Shown in pieces: positions 1 to 9,240 of a DNA stretch of 20,762 nt (the stretch's first letter is position 1; each line of letters starts with the position of its first letter). The position numbers and the translations under genes were made by a program. Under the pieces are notes generated by a model that saw only the letters and a list, made by a program, of their open reading frames with translations, did not search any database and had not been told where the DNA came from. The DNA is taken from the NCBI GenBank assembly GCA_019693395.1, contig JAAMXP010001774.1, positions 1-20,762 on the forward strand, written 5' to 3'. This DNA comes from Ettlia oleoabundans (taxonomy: Eukaryota > Chlorophyta > Chlorophyceae > Chlamydomonadales).

Positions 1-75
1 ACCCCCACCCCCATCCTTCCCCACCCCAACACGCACATGCACACGCATGCACAACCCGGACCCTTCTGCCTGCAG

Positions 76-2164
76 CCAGCGAGGTGGTTGAGATCCTAGG
101 AGACTCGCTGACGCTGTTTGAGACGCCAATACCCCTCAAGATAGCGCGCCTCTTCCTGGCCTCAGATATACTGCACAACACAAGTTCGGGAGTGCGCAAT
201 GCCAGCCGATACCGCAGGTGCGATACGTTGCTCATGCCCTCTTTTGCGGATGGGTGGGTGGCCGGGGTGGGTGATTGGTGTTCGCTGCAGAGGCTGCTGG
301 AGTTGCACCGAGCTTGGCAGCCTGCCCTATGCTGGCAGCATCCATCGGAAAATGCACCTCCCGCCATTACGGCTTTGGCTCCCGCCCTTCCCGCTGGCCT
401 TTGATCTGCCCCCCCACTTCACCCTCACCCTCACTCTCTACTCAGCAGCAGGTCGATGCCGTGCGCCCTGCGGTCACATGCTTACCTAGTTCACCCGCCG
501 TGCACCCTTTCTGCGCCTGCCTGGCCCCACACCCCTGCAGCCGTCTGGAGGAGGTTTTGCCGGATGTCTTTGAGAGCCTGCAGGAAGCGTACCGCGGAGC
601 TGAGGGGCGCATGGCCCAAGAGCTGCTGAGGCGCCATGTGCTCAAGCTGCTGCGCGTGTGGCGGGGCTGGTTCATCTTCTCGGACGATTACATCAACGGG
701 CTGCAGGTGTGGCGGGGTGGGGGGGGGTGGGGGGTGGGGGGGTGGAGTATCTTCCAGTTGAAGCGTCAGGAGAGCCAGTGGTGTATTCACGAAACGTGGA
801 TAGGCATTTGGTGCACGAGGGTCTGAGTGTGTTATGTGTTGGAGGAGGCTGGGCTGGGTTGCGGTCTGGTTGAAGGGTGGATGCCGAGCGAGAGCGTGGT
901 GTGGTCTGGTATGCTGCCCATTGGCATGCCACGCATAGCCAAAGAGCACCGGCCTTCAGCATCAGCATCATATCAAGACGCTGCTGCACACGTCTGTTCC
1001 CTTTGCTTCCCCCCCCTTCTTCAGGCCACGTTCCTGCGCATGGGTGTTGACGCCTCCGTCCCCTCCAACTCAGTGCTGGAGGCTGAGTTGGATGCGCTGG
1101 GTGACGAGGAGCTGGAGTTGCGGTGCAGGCGCAACGGGCTCAGCCGCAAGGGCGGTCGGTCAGCCCAGGTCTCCCGCCTGATGGCCCTGGATGCTCATCT
1201 CAACGCGGATAGCAAGCCCGTGCCATTAGTGGCAGACGCGCCTGCAAAGGTGGCTGCCAAACCTACCTCTGCTTGGGCCGACGTAGGGGAGGGCAGCAGT
1301 GCGGGTGTTGGTGGGCAGCCCAAGTCCAAATGGGAGCTGCAGGATGAAGGTGCCGGTCAGCACACAGCCACTGGTGGGGCTGCAGGGGCGCAAGGGGCAG
1401 CTGGACCCCATTCTAAATGGGATTCCCTCGCCGCCCAGCAGCCACAGCAGCCACCAGCAGCAGCGGTTGTGCAGGATGCATCTGGTGGCAGCTCTCGGCA
1501 GCCAAGCAGCAGATGGGGAGGCAGCGGCGCGCCTTCTGCCGATGAGTCAGACAGTGATGATGACCTGGCAGCCACGGTGGCAGCAGCCAAGCGGCAGGCA
1601 CCAGGGGCCGCTGCACTAACCCCCGCTGCCGCCAGGCCTGCTCCAGCAGCAGCGGGGGCAGCAGCGGGAGGGAGCGCGGGAGTGGATGCTGCACCTGCGC
1701 TTACATCCCACGGCGACCCTGCACTTGATGAGGAGCGGCGGCAGCGGCTGCGCCAGGTTGAGGTGGTGCTGGTGCAGTTCCGTGAGCGCTTGGAGGACAA
1801 GGGGCTGCTGAGGAGCGAGGTGGAGGCAAAGGTGGCGGAGCAGCGCGCCAAGCTGGTGGCAGACGCCGAGGCGGCACTGGCGGCCAAGGCGGCAGCAGGC
1901 AGCAGGGGCGGCAGCGGCAGCCGCGGAGGCTCACATGAGCGGGATCGTGATCGCGAGAGGGAACCCCCAGCCTCCTCCCACAAGGATAGGGAGCGCAAGC
2001 GCAGCAGGTCGCGGGAGCGGGAGCGTAGGAGGGAGCGCAGCAGAGATCGCAAGCGCAGCCGCAGCAGGTCTCGAGACCGGGGCGGGCGGCGCCGAAGCCG
2101 CAGTCGCAGCCTGCGGCGCACGCGGCGCAGCAGCCGCTCCCGCAGCAGGGACAGGCAGCGCTGA
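76..2164 (+). CDS. U2SURP: U2 snRNP-associated SR140/U2SURP-like (plant RRC1-like) splicing factor, 3' part
   Basis: 5'-truncated by the window edge. Exons are about 76-217, 541-706 and 1025-2164 (stop TGA 2162-2164); both introns are GT-AG. Exons 1-2 encode a CID fold (EVVEILGDSLTLFETP, KIARLFLASDILHN, then LEEVLPDVFESLQEAYRG and LKLLRVWRGWFIFSDDYI), as in the CTD-interaction domain of SR140. Exon 3 has the post-CID element ELELRCRRNGLSRKGGR. After a Ser/Gly/Ala-rich linker comes a cwf21-like helix (about 1729-1890, LRQVEVVLVQFRERLEDKG), then a C-terminal Arg/Ser-rich tail from about 1930. In the known family, RRM and SURP domains precede the CID; here they would lie left of the window. Family members bind U2 snRNP and act in nuclear pre-mRNA splicing; the plant orthologue RRC1 affects light-regulated splicing. 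Domain order and motifs make the assignment firm. The exact start of the first visible exon (76 or 80) is less sure. Confidence 0.87.
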
Positions 2165-2236
2165 AGCCTCCTGCCTGAGCCGCTCTTGACTGTTGCATCT
2201 TGTGACGCATATGCCGTCTAATCTTTGTTAACACAT

Positions 2237-2241
2237 TGTAA
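2237..2241 (+). terminator. TGTAA polyadenylation signal of the SR140-like gene
   Basis: TGTAA is the usual near-upstream polyadenylation element in chlorophyte mRNAs. This copy lies about 73 nt after the stop of the SR140-like gene and before the convergent dehydrogenase gene. Position fits; no transcript end can be seen. Confidence 0.55.
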
Positions 2242-2563
2242 GATTGCATGCAGCTGTGCCTACTGGCGACCTGGTATGGCCCAAACCAAGCTCCAAGCTC
2301 TTGATTTCACAGTAGCCAGCAAATTTGAATTATTGGTGAACAGTAAAAAGCTTTTCCCTCACAATACCCCAAGCACAGTGCCGATCGGGCTTTCGCGCCC
2401 TGACACGTGGCGCGCTGAGAGGTGAGGACGCTGTACTTCGTGCCACGACAACATCCTAACACTACTCAGCCAGGGCAAAGGAAGATGCTGCTCATGCAAA
2501 TCTGACAGGCAGTGGTCGTAAGGATAACTAATCAGCAGTTGCAACTTTGCGTGCCATCATGCA
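2242..2563. other. Convergent intergenic spacer
   Basis: About 320 nt between the 3' ends of the SR140-like gene (+) and the dehydrogenase (-). It should hold the dehydrogenase 3'UTR. I saw no TGTAA on the minus strand here, no coding potential and no repeat. Confidence 0.5.
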
Positions 2564-3701
2564 TCAAAAGGGCTCCTCCTTGCGGTCCCTGAAGAATCGT
2601 CCCGTCTTGGACTGGAGCTGAGACTCAGGAAGAGTGGCTAACCACACAGGAGTATCAGCTCCCTCGGCTGCTGTCTTGGTGCCGCGCCAGCTGCTCATGT
2701 CTGTTGCGCAGTAGCCAGGGCACACGGCGGCCACAAAGATGCGCCGCGGCTCCAGCTCCTTGGCCAGCACCCTGCTGTATATGTTTTCTGCCAGCTTGCT
2801 GATGCCATACATGCTTCTTGGCCAGCCTTCAAGCCTGTGATGCAAGCAGCAACGAGTTAGCCCCTGCGGGCCGGTGCATGTAACTTGTTCGCACACACCA
2901 GGAAGAAAGCACCTGGTGTTATGGAGGTTCGTGACTGCTGCCAAGTCGCTCCTGCAGCCTAAGCAAAACTTGCCTGTCGCGCTTGATTGCATCCACAAAG
3001 CTGTCTGTCAGCTGCACCAGCTCCTCCTTGCTGCTGGCACTCTCAAACTTTGCTCGCAAGGCGGGATCAGGAATGATGGACAGCTTGCCAGACGTGGAGC
3101 CGATATTGATGATGCGCCCACCATCAGTGATCAGGTCTTTCAAAGCGTCGCACACTCCCGCTGTGCCGTGAAAATTGATTTTTAGCGTTTCGGCAGCTTC
3201 TGTGGATCCAAACGTGTTGCCCTTGTAAGCAAAACCTGCAGCAGCAGTGAAGCCGCAAAGGTGTTTGGCAAGTGGCTGAGCAAAGCAGCAAGCGCGCCTC
3301 ATATGACATTCACACACCGTTGCACCCCCGGAAGGCAGAACAGAAAGCCAGGCACACGGAAAGTCAGGAACAAAGCGCAACCTGGTACAAGAAGCAGAAA
3401 ATGAACGCGGGAGGCATCTTGCACCTGCATTGTTGATGAGTATGTCGATCTGCCTCAGATCTGCCCTGGCCCAATCGGCAAATTGAGTGATGGAGGAATG
3501 GTCTGTGATGTCCAGCTGGTGGAAGAGCACGCCGTTGCCAGCTGCGGCATCCTTCTTCACCTGCTCCAACGCCGCACGACCGCGCTCCTCGCTCCGCGAC
3601 GCCAGCACTGTGCGCGTCCCTCCTCGCTGCGCGAGTTGCCTTGCAATTTCAAGGCCGATTCCCTTGTTGGCGCCTGTTACAACAACAGTCATGGGAGCCA
3701 T
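2564..3701 (-). CDS. Short-chain dehydrogenase/reductase, carbonyl reductase (CBR1) type
   Basis: Complete gene of three exons: 3425-3701, 2974-3235 and 2564-2834 (stop TGA 2564-2566), giving 269 aa, a normal length for the family. NADPH-binding TGANKGIG is at residues 9-16 and NNAG at 90-93. The catalytic set is Ser139 (NIGSTSG), Tyr189 and Lys193 (YGISK), spaced almost as in human CBR1. The segment AYKGNTFG after NNAG is typical of the CBR1/plant carbonyl reductase branch. Such enzymes reduce aldehydes, ketones and quinones with NADPH; the substrate here is unknown. No targeting peptide is visible, so it is probably cytosolic. Intron 1 is GT-AG. Intron 2 (2835-2973) starts GCAAGT; only this junction joins DAIKRD to RLEGWPRSMYG in frame, since the nearest GT would give an immediate stop. 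The start is the first in-frame Met; a Met three codons later is an alternative. Confidence 0.92.
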
Positions 3702-4212
3702 GTCGCCTCACGCCTTTTGCACACGCCTACAACAACAGTAATCAGCAGAAGAAGCTTGCGGGTGTGATGGCGGTGATGTTCCAAGGTCAGGCGCCTGGGC
3801 GTCTTCTTGATCTTAGGGCTGCATCAACAATTTAAACGTTCTCAAAGGCTAGCTTAACGTCCTGCCGGAGTTGTCGACAAGGCAACAGGCAGGGGAATGC
3901 CTTGGGATTCACCTCGCTTCGCTTGTGTCCCAGTCGACTAAATGAGTCGCACCTTGACCACACCAACAGAACGCGTGCTAAAAGCATCAACTTCTCAAGG
4001 GTGGTGGCAACATTGTGGACGGCCAGCTCAGCACAGTGGGAAGCGGTAGCCCTTGCCGCTCCCTTTGCACTTTATTCACTGCCTTTGTCCCTGCACATTG
4101 CTGCACGCATCCCCTGGACTATATTGCTGTCAACCCAACACGCCGCCTTGTATAGCCACAAAACGGTCAGTCCAGCGGCTTCGAAACGGCAGTCTCTCGA
4201 TCAAACCTCACT
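3702..4212. promoter_or_regulatory. Divergent promoter region (dehydrogenase / DUF2358 gene)
   Basis: About 510 nt separate the divergent start codons of the dehydrogenase (-) and the DUF2358 gene (+). The region must contain both promoters and 5'UTRs. A TATA-like CTATATTG lies near 4119-4126, about 90 nt before the plus-strand ATG. I identify no defined operator. Open frames here (for example from 3902) look like chance. Confidence 0.45.
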
Positions 4213-6146
4213 ATGGTGGTGGGCAATTGCCTGCGGGTCGCCTGCGGGCCCACAGCCCACCCCCGCACCTGTCGCAGCAGCACAAGCAGCAGCAGCCGTA
4301 AAGGCAGCAGTGGAAGCGGCGTTCAACGAGCGCCCCCGCTCCTGTTCGAGCAGCCAGGCGGCTCCCAGGCACTTTGGTCAGCTGTGGCCTCAGGTCCGCC
4401 GGCCGACGCGAGCGGCCCCTCAAGTGTCCTACCATTGCCAATAGTCAGCAGCGTCACGACTTCCTGCCTGTCCCACTTGCCGTGGCATTCACAGCAGTGT
4501 GAGCGGCAGCATCAACAGCAGCAGAATATGCAGCAGTTCCAGCAGCGACAACCCAGGAGAGCACAGCTTCCCCGCAGCCCGTCGCGCGTGCTTCCTGTGC
4601 GGCAGCTGGACGTAGGCCTGAACAAGCCTCCGCCGCGCCCACCGCCACCGCAGCAGCAGCAAGATGGGGATGAGGAGCGAGAGAAAGACTTCTTCGCCAA
4701 TGTGGGGGATGCGATTCGCACGTTGCGGGAAGACTACCCGCTCATTTTTGTCAAGGATCTCAACTGTGAGTTCTTCTGAATATCACATGGGAGAGGAGGG
4801 AGGGGCTTTCTGTGGCCAAGTTGGTTAAAAGTTGACAGAATGAAGTGTATATGCAGTGCTTGCAGTGGATGTCGTCCCAATGGCAGATTCAGGTGCATCA
4901 TTGGGGTTGTGCCCTGCGTGAGCAGCCACTCCCAGGGAATGCCGGCCACACTACCAGGCACCCGCTTTCCCCTGCCTCATGTCCACCTGCAGACGGCATT
5001 TACCGTGGCGACTTGGTGTTCAAGGACCCGAACCTCACCTTCAGCGGCCTGCGCAACTACCGCGTCATCATTTGGAGCCTGCGCTTCCATGGTCGCCTCT
5101 TTTTGAAGGCCGCCCACGTGCGTGTGCTGCGCATCTGGCAGCCAGAGGACACGGTCATCAAGTAAGTGGGGTGATGAAAGTGGTAGAGATTTAAGAGACC
5201 TTAGGAGGGGCTCTTTAGCAAGCCAAGAGCCACTCACTGGGTGGAATGAGGTCAGAACTAATTAGCGCCTTGAACTTTATGGTTAATCGAATCATGTTGT
5301 TATGCATAGGTGCGATATAGGTTGGCTGCTGCCAGTACAATTTGTTTGATGCAGCAGAGGCTATTGCAACATTGTCCTTTGACACGCTACTTGCCCCACA
5401 AGCTCCCCTCCCTGCCCGTCTGTGTCCCTAATGAGTGCAGGTTACGGTGGCAGGTGAATGCCAGCCCGCGGGTTGGGTCCCCCGGTACTTTTGACGGCAT
5501 TAGCATTTACCGCCTGGACCGCAGCGGGCGCGTGTACCAGCATGAGGTCACCGATGTGCAGATGAGGGACCCGGTGAGCAGCCCGCTGCCAGCCACACCA
5601 ACCACACGCACATAGATGCTTCAGAGAGCAGAGCCAGTCTGCTTGCATATGAACATCTCACCCTCCCTATTGATTTTTGTTTGGACAGGGCTAATTTATT
5701 TTAATTTTTCTTTGACAGGGCTAAGCTCGGCTTGGGCAGCAGTAATGGTGGATCCTGACCTGTGCCCTGCCCCCCGGGGGTGTGTCTACCCCCCGCCCCC
5801 ACCCCCTTGCACACACACACCACCCAACACAGACACACTGGCCGTTTCCCGTATGCAGCCAATTACCAACCCCTTGTTGTACGGCTTGAACTTCATCCTC
5901 TCCCCCCGCCCCCGGATCCAGCAGATGCCCTGCCCAGGTGATTGTCGCCCGCTTACACGCACCTGTGCCAACTGTTACTTGTGTTTCCGGACAGGTTGTA
6001 GCGGATCTTTCACACCTGGATGCTTGTGGCAGCCATCATCCGGCTCACTGTGGCCATTCAACCGTAACACCATGTGTGCACCCCTTGAGCAGGCTCATAT
6101 TTCCTGGATAGTGAGGAGGACGTGTTGCCAGATGGGCACATCGTAG
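4213..6146 (+). CDS. DUF2358 family protein (NTF2-like fold, conserved in plants and algae)
   Basis: Exons are 4213-4765, 4993-5161, 5441-5573 and 5859 onward. The conserved core is FFANVGDAIRTLREDYPLIF, then LNYGIYRGDLVFKDPNLTF, NYRVIIWSLRFHGRLF, VLRIWQPEDTVIKLRWQVN, SIYRLDRSGRVYQHEV and NPLLYGLNFIL. This is the pattern of the uncharacterised DUF2358 family of photosynthetic eukaryotes and cyanobacteria; no biochemical role can be assigned. The core is preceded by about 150 residues rich in Ser, Arg, Gln and Pro, which could include a plastid transit peptide. The ATG at 4213 (context CTCACTATGG) is the first in this frame. The C-terminus is uncertain: frame stays open from 5859 to the stop at 6144-6146, but a 57-nt GT-AG stretch (5938-5994) could be spliced out without shifting frame, giving about 361 rather than 380 aa. 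Confidence 0.8.
5671..5724 (+). repeat. Duplicated 3'-splice-site-like unit in a DUF2358 intron
   Basis: Two near-identical 23-24-nt units lie at 5671-5694 and 5702-5724 inside intron 3. Each is a T-rich tract followed by ACAGGGCTAA or the same with one change upstream. Each therefore looks like a polypyrimidine tract plus an AG acceptor. My gene model uses neither; it uses the acceptor ending at 5858. Confidence 0.6.
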
Positions 6147-8027
6147 CACCAATGTTGCGGTTCCATTGCAGTCAAGACTGAGGCACACAGCAGTTGCCCC
6201 GTTTAAGACCTGTATGATATTTGATCGCTTGTAGATTTATGGTTCTCGTTTCTCTCCTTTTCCTCCGTTCCTCAGTTTTATGTTTTGTTCCTGCGAGCTG
6301 GTTCTGTGTTTTGCAAGCAAGTTGCCCCTCGACTGTTGCTAATTGTTTGTTACACTTAAAGTTTGTTGAGACATTCAGCAGTGCAATCAGAGGAATGAAA
6401 ACGAGGGCAGTCATATGGGGACACAAACACACGTAACAGCTGAAAGATCGATCGAATGCAAGCCTAGAACGCGAATGCAAAGGGTTGGTTTGAGCCTAAA
6501 TCCGTGATACAACAAGGGAGGACGAAAAAGCCAGATGGGAGGGGCGTGGGCAGAAAGTACCAGGACTCAAAAAATGGGGGCACTGGGGAGGAAACAAGCC
6601 GATAACTCCTAATATACAAGCCTGTGAGCACTAGCCAGCCTTAGTATTTAAAAGTCAGAGGAGGCGGCCCGTGATGCAGTAGGCTGCTCACTCACTTATA
6701 CTGCCGAAAATTGCTAGTGCGGTCATTCTTGACAACAATGCGTGCCTCAATGGGCACTGCAGTGCCACCGCCACTGCAGCTGCTGCACGTCATAAGCCCA
6801 CTGCCGCGGCATGTGCTGCAGCAAAGGACGAGGGTATATATGGATTGTTCATATGATGTAGGACGCTTCACTCACACAGCCGCCCAGGCTATGCTGCTGC
6901 CAGCCAGTCAAGCTGCACAAAGCAGTTGGCGTTCAGTGATTCCAAAGGGTTACCTGTACCCAGCAACTGTTACAACACTAACCCAGCCCGCACCTGCAGC
7001 CAGTGGAGTCGCCGTCGCTCCAGCGGTGGCACCAGCACTGCACGTAGCCTGTGCCGCCGCAGGTCTCGCATTCTCTGCGAAAGCCATCCCCTGGCTGCCT
7101 CTGCAGCAGCATACACAATCATTCATGTGATTTTGTTGAAAAACACCTGCAGGAGGAGAACCTGCCAATATGCCACAGGTGAACCATATTGAAATGTCCG
7201 GGCCGACTCCCGCCGCCAACATCAAGGTGGGCTGGTTAGGACACAGCAAAGGCTCCGCAGACCGACCCAGCCGGCTCGATCTTGGCCTGACATGCCGTGG
7301 GCTCCTCTTTTGGCAGCGCACCTGCTGCTGCAAGAAGAGCCTGGTGGCCAACACTGCTGCGCTGGTCCAGGCCAGAGCTGACACAGCCTGCACCACCAGC
7401 CCAGCTGTCGGAGGACCTGAGGCGACGAGAAGGGCGCCGCCGAGGGCGCAGGGGCTCGGAGCTCGCCGTCTGATGGTGCTTCTGCTTGGCCGCACCACAA
7501 CCGAGGAGCCTCTGAGACCGGAAGGGCGGGGTTCTGACACTTTATGCCGGCTGATCATGCTGTTGTGGGCCAGGGAGGTCACCATTAATGGTGCGTAGGG
7601 AGGTAGGAGCCGGCAGGAGCACTGTACCTTTAAAGGTGGGTGGATAGAAGTGTAGCGGGCAGAATCACTGGAGAGGGGGATTACAAGACGAAGACGGCAA
7701 GAGAGAGGAACCCAACCGAGTCATGCACGTGTCCTGCAGCCACGCGCAGCAGGTGTGCTGGAACTCGATGTTTCATTTCAGGGCTTGCAACGAATGGCGC
7801 TGCTCTGACATCCCGGACATCCCGCGGGTGCCGCCCCAACAGCCAGGACACCAGAGGTGCAGGCGGCAGTTTGCTGTCTGTCGCCGTGCCTCACACGCTT
7901 TCACTTCCTTCCCTGAAACCAGGACTGCCTGAAAGGTATTCATTAACCTGTTGGTCATGTTCATTGAACATGTTGAGCAAAAAAGGGAGAGCAGAGAACA
8001 TAGCGACATAGGGAAGGCAGGTTGGGA
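6147..8027. other. Long stretch without a recognisable gene
   Basis: About 1.9 kb between the DUF2358 gene (+) and the kinase-epimerase gene (-). The ends should hold their 3'UTRs. The middle has open frames on both strands that overlap each other: plus 6711-7130 (139 codons), minus 6950-7585 (211 codons) and plus 7170-7598 (142 codons). None reads as a known family; their composition is Ala/Arg/Ser/Cys-rich, as expected of GC-rich non-coding DNA. A TATA-like GTATATATGG lies at about 6834. Splice-like borders (CAG before 7178, AAG/GTGGGC near 7227) flank a short plus-strand stretch. A small intron-containing gene or a non-coding RNA is possible but not supported. Confidence 0.4.
7681..7685 (-). 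terminator. Candidate TGTAA polyadenylation signal of the kinase-epimerase gene
   Basis: Plus-strand TTACA reads TGTAA on the minus strand, about 340 nt beyond the stop of the kinase-RPE gene. It is the nearest such element that I saw downstream of that stop. It implies a 3'UTR of about 350 nt; transcript evidence is absent. Confidence 0.4.
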
Positions 8028-9240
8028 TTAGGCATCCGTCCGTGGCCAGGCTGGCCGCCCGTCACCAATCTGGCGCACCAGGGCAGGCACCGCCACCTCT
8101 GGTGGCTCCTTGCCTGCAAACACAGTGGTGCCTGCCACCAGCGCATTGGCACCTGCCGCCGCTACTGCATGAGCGTTGTCGAGAGTGATGCCACCATCTA
8201 CGATGATGTTGATGCTTGGGAAGCAGCTGCGCAGTGCAGACACCTTGGGCAGCACACCCTGCTGGAACTTCTGGCCGCCAAAGCCCGCTCGCACGCTTAG
8301 CAGGAGCACCGTGTCCACAGCACTGGCACCACAAAGCGGGAAGACGGCATCCACGGGGGTTTCTGGCGTCAGCGCTACGCCTGCCAGCATGCCCAGCTTC
8401 CGAGCGCGGGCAGCAAGCGCCGCCGCTGCGTCGCAACAAAAGTCGATGCCAGGGGCCTCGATGTGGAAGGTGAACTGACGAGCACCTGCAGGGCACGCAG
8501 GGGGGAGGGGCAGCGCGACAAAGCAGCATAGCAGTTGAGGTAGGCGCTTTGGAGCACCGCGGGGCTCAAGATGTGGTCTTGCCTTAAACGGGGCAGCCAT
8601 GCAACAAGTAGCTACAGCTTCCGCCTCCCCAGTGGCGCCGGGAGGCAAATCATCAGCAACAAGCTCGCCATACAGCCGCCTTGTGGTAGGCCTGCCTACC
8701 AGGCTGGCTGGCTCACCCGCTGCCGCCAAGTCATCCACATAGTTCTCCGGGTGCACCACACACAGGTGGCAGTCCAGGAAGGCTTCTGGCACGCTGCGGT
8801 GCAGGGACTTGACCTGCACTAAGGGCAGCGGTGAAACGGTCGGGCCTGGCGGTGGGTGAGGGAACAGCAACATTGCAACGCAGCAGCATGCAGCCGCAGT
8901 TGCACTTGGACATGAGCACCAGCCCCTCATGCCAGCGCTGCTGCACCCACCACTGGTGGCCCAATAGTTAGGTTGGGCACAAACACGCCGTCAAAGATAT
9001 CCACGTGCACCCATTCAGCACCTGCAAATGGTGTTGTTGAAGGGTGGGTGATAGGCAATAGGCTTATGCGTGTGCGTGCAAACGGAAGAGCAGCAGCAGC
9101 AGTGTGAGCAGCAACATCATCAGGAGAACACACAAGTGCTACCGCGGCCAGCTGAGGGGCTTGCCTGCCTGCACGACACGCTTAACATCACGGGCAAGGT
9201 TGGAGAAGTCGGCTGACAGGATGGATGGGGACACAATAGA
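8028..9240 (-). other. RPE: Ribulose-phosphate 3-epimerase domain of the fusion
   Basis: A complete (beta/alpha)8 RPE domain begins [19 protein letters not shown] at 9240. It continues [101 protein letters not shown] and [24 protein letters not shown] and GQKF point to the cytosolic rather than the plastid plant RPE branch. Catalytic residues are present: the Ser of SPSILS, His and Asp of WVHVD, His of DCHL and Asp of VDGG. RPE interconverts D-ribulose 5-phosphate and D-xylulose 5-phosphate with a divalent metal. Odd points: the usual active-site methionines (MDG, HLM/HMM, MTV/MSV) are Phe, Leu/Cys and Leu, and the near-invariant Glu/Asn-Pro before GFGG is Arg-Ala. So activity or specificity may differ. 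Confidence 0.88.

Noticed and set aside
1357..2121. 254-codon minus-strand open frame opposite the SR140-like exon 3
   Set aside because: It is the antisense of an Arg/Ser-rich, GC-rich exon; such exons open long frames on the other strand. No family motif.
3902..4444. 180-codon plus-strand frame upstream of and overlapping the DUF2358 gene
   Set aside because: Different frame from the conserved DUF2358 core, no recognisable motif, and it covers the divergent promoter region.
5169..5260. Possible C/D snoRNA in the DUF2358 intron (RTGATGA-like GTGATGAA)
   Set aside because: No D box (CTGA) at a suitable distance and no closing terminal stem.
8028..8930. 300-codon continuous minus-strand frame as a single RPE exon
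   Set aside because: It reads through two introns (8486-8716, 8814-8950). Conserved RPE blocks appear only in the exonic parts, and clear splice borders join them.
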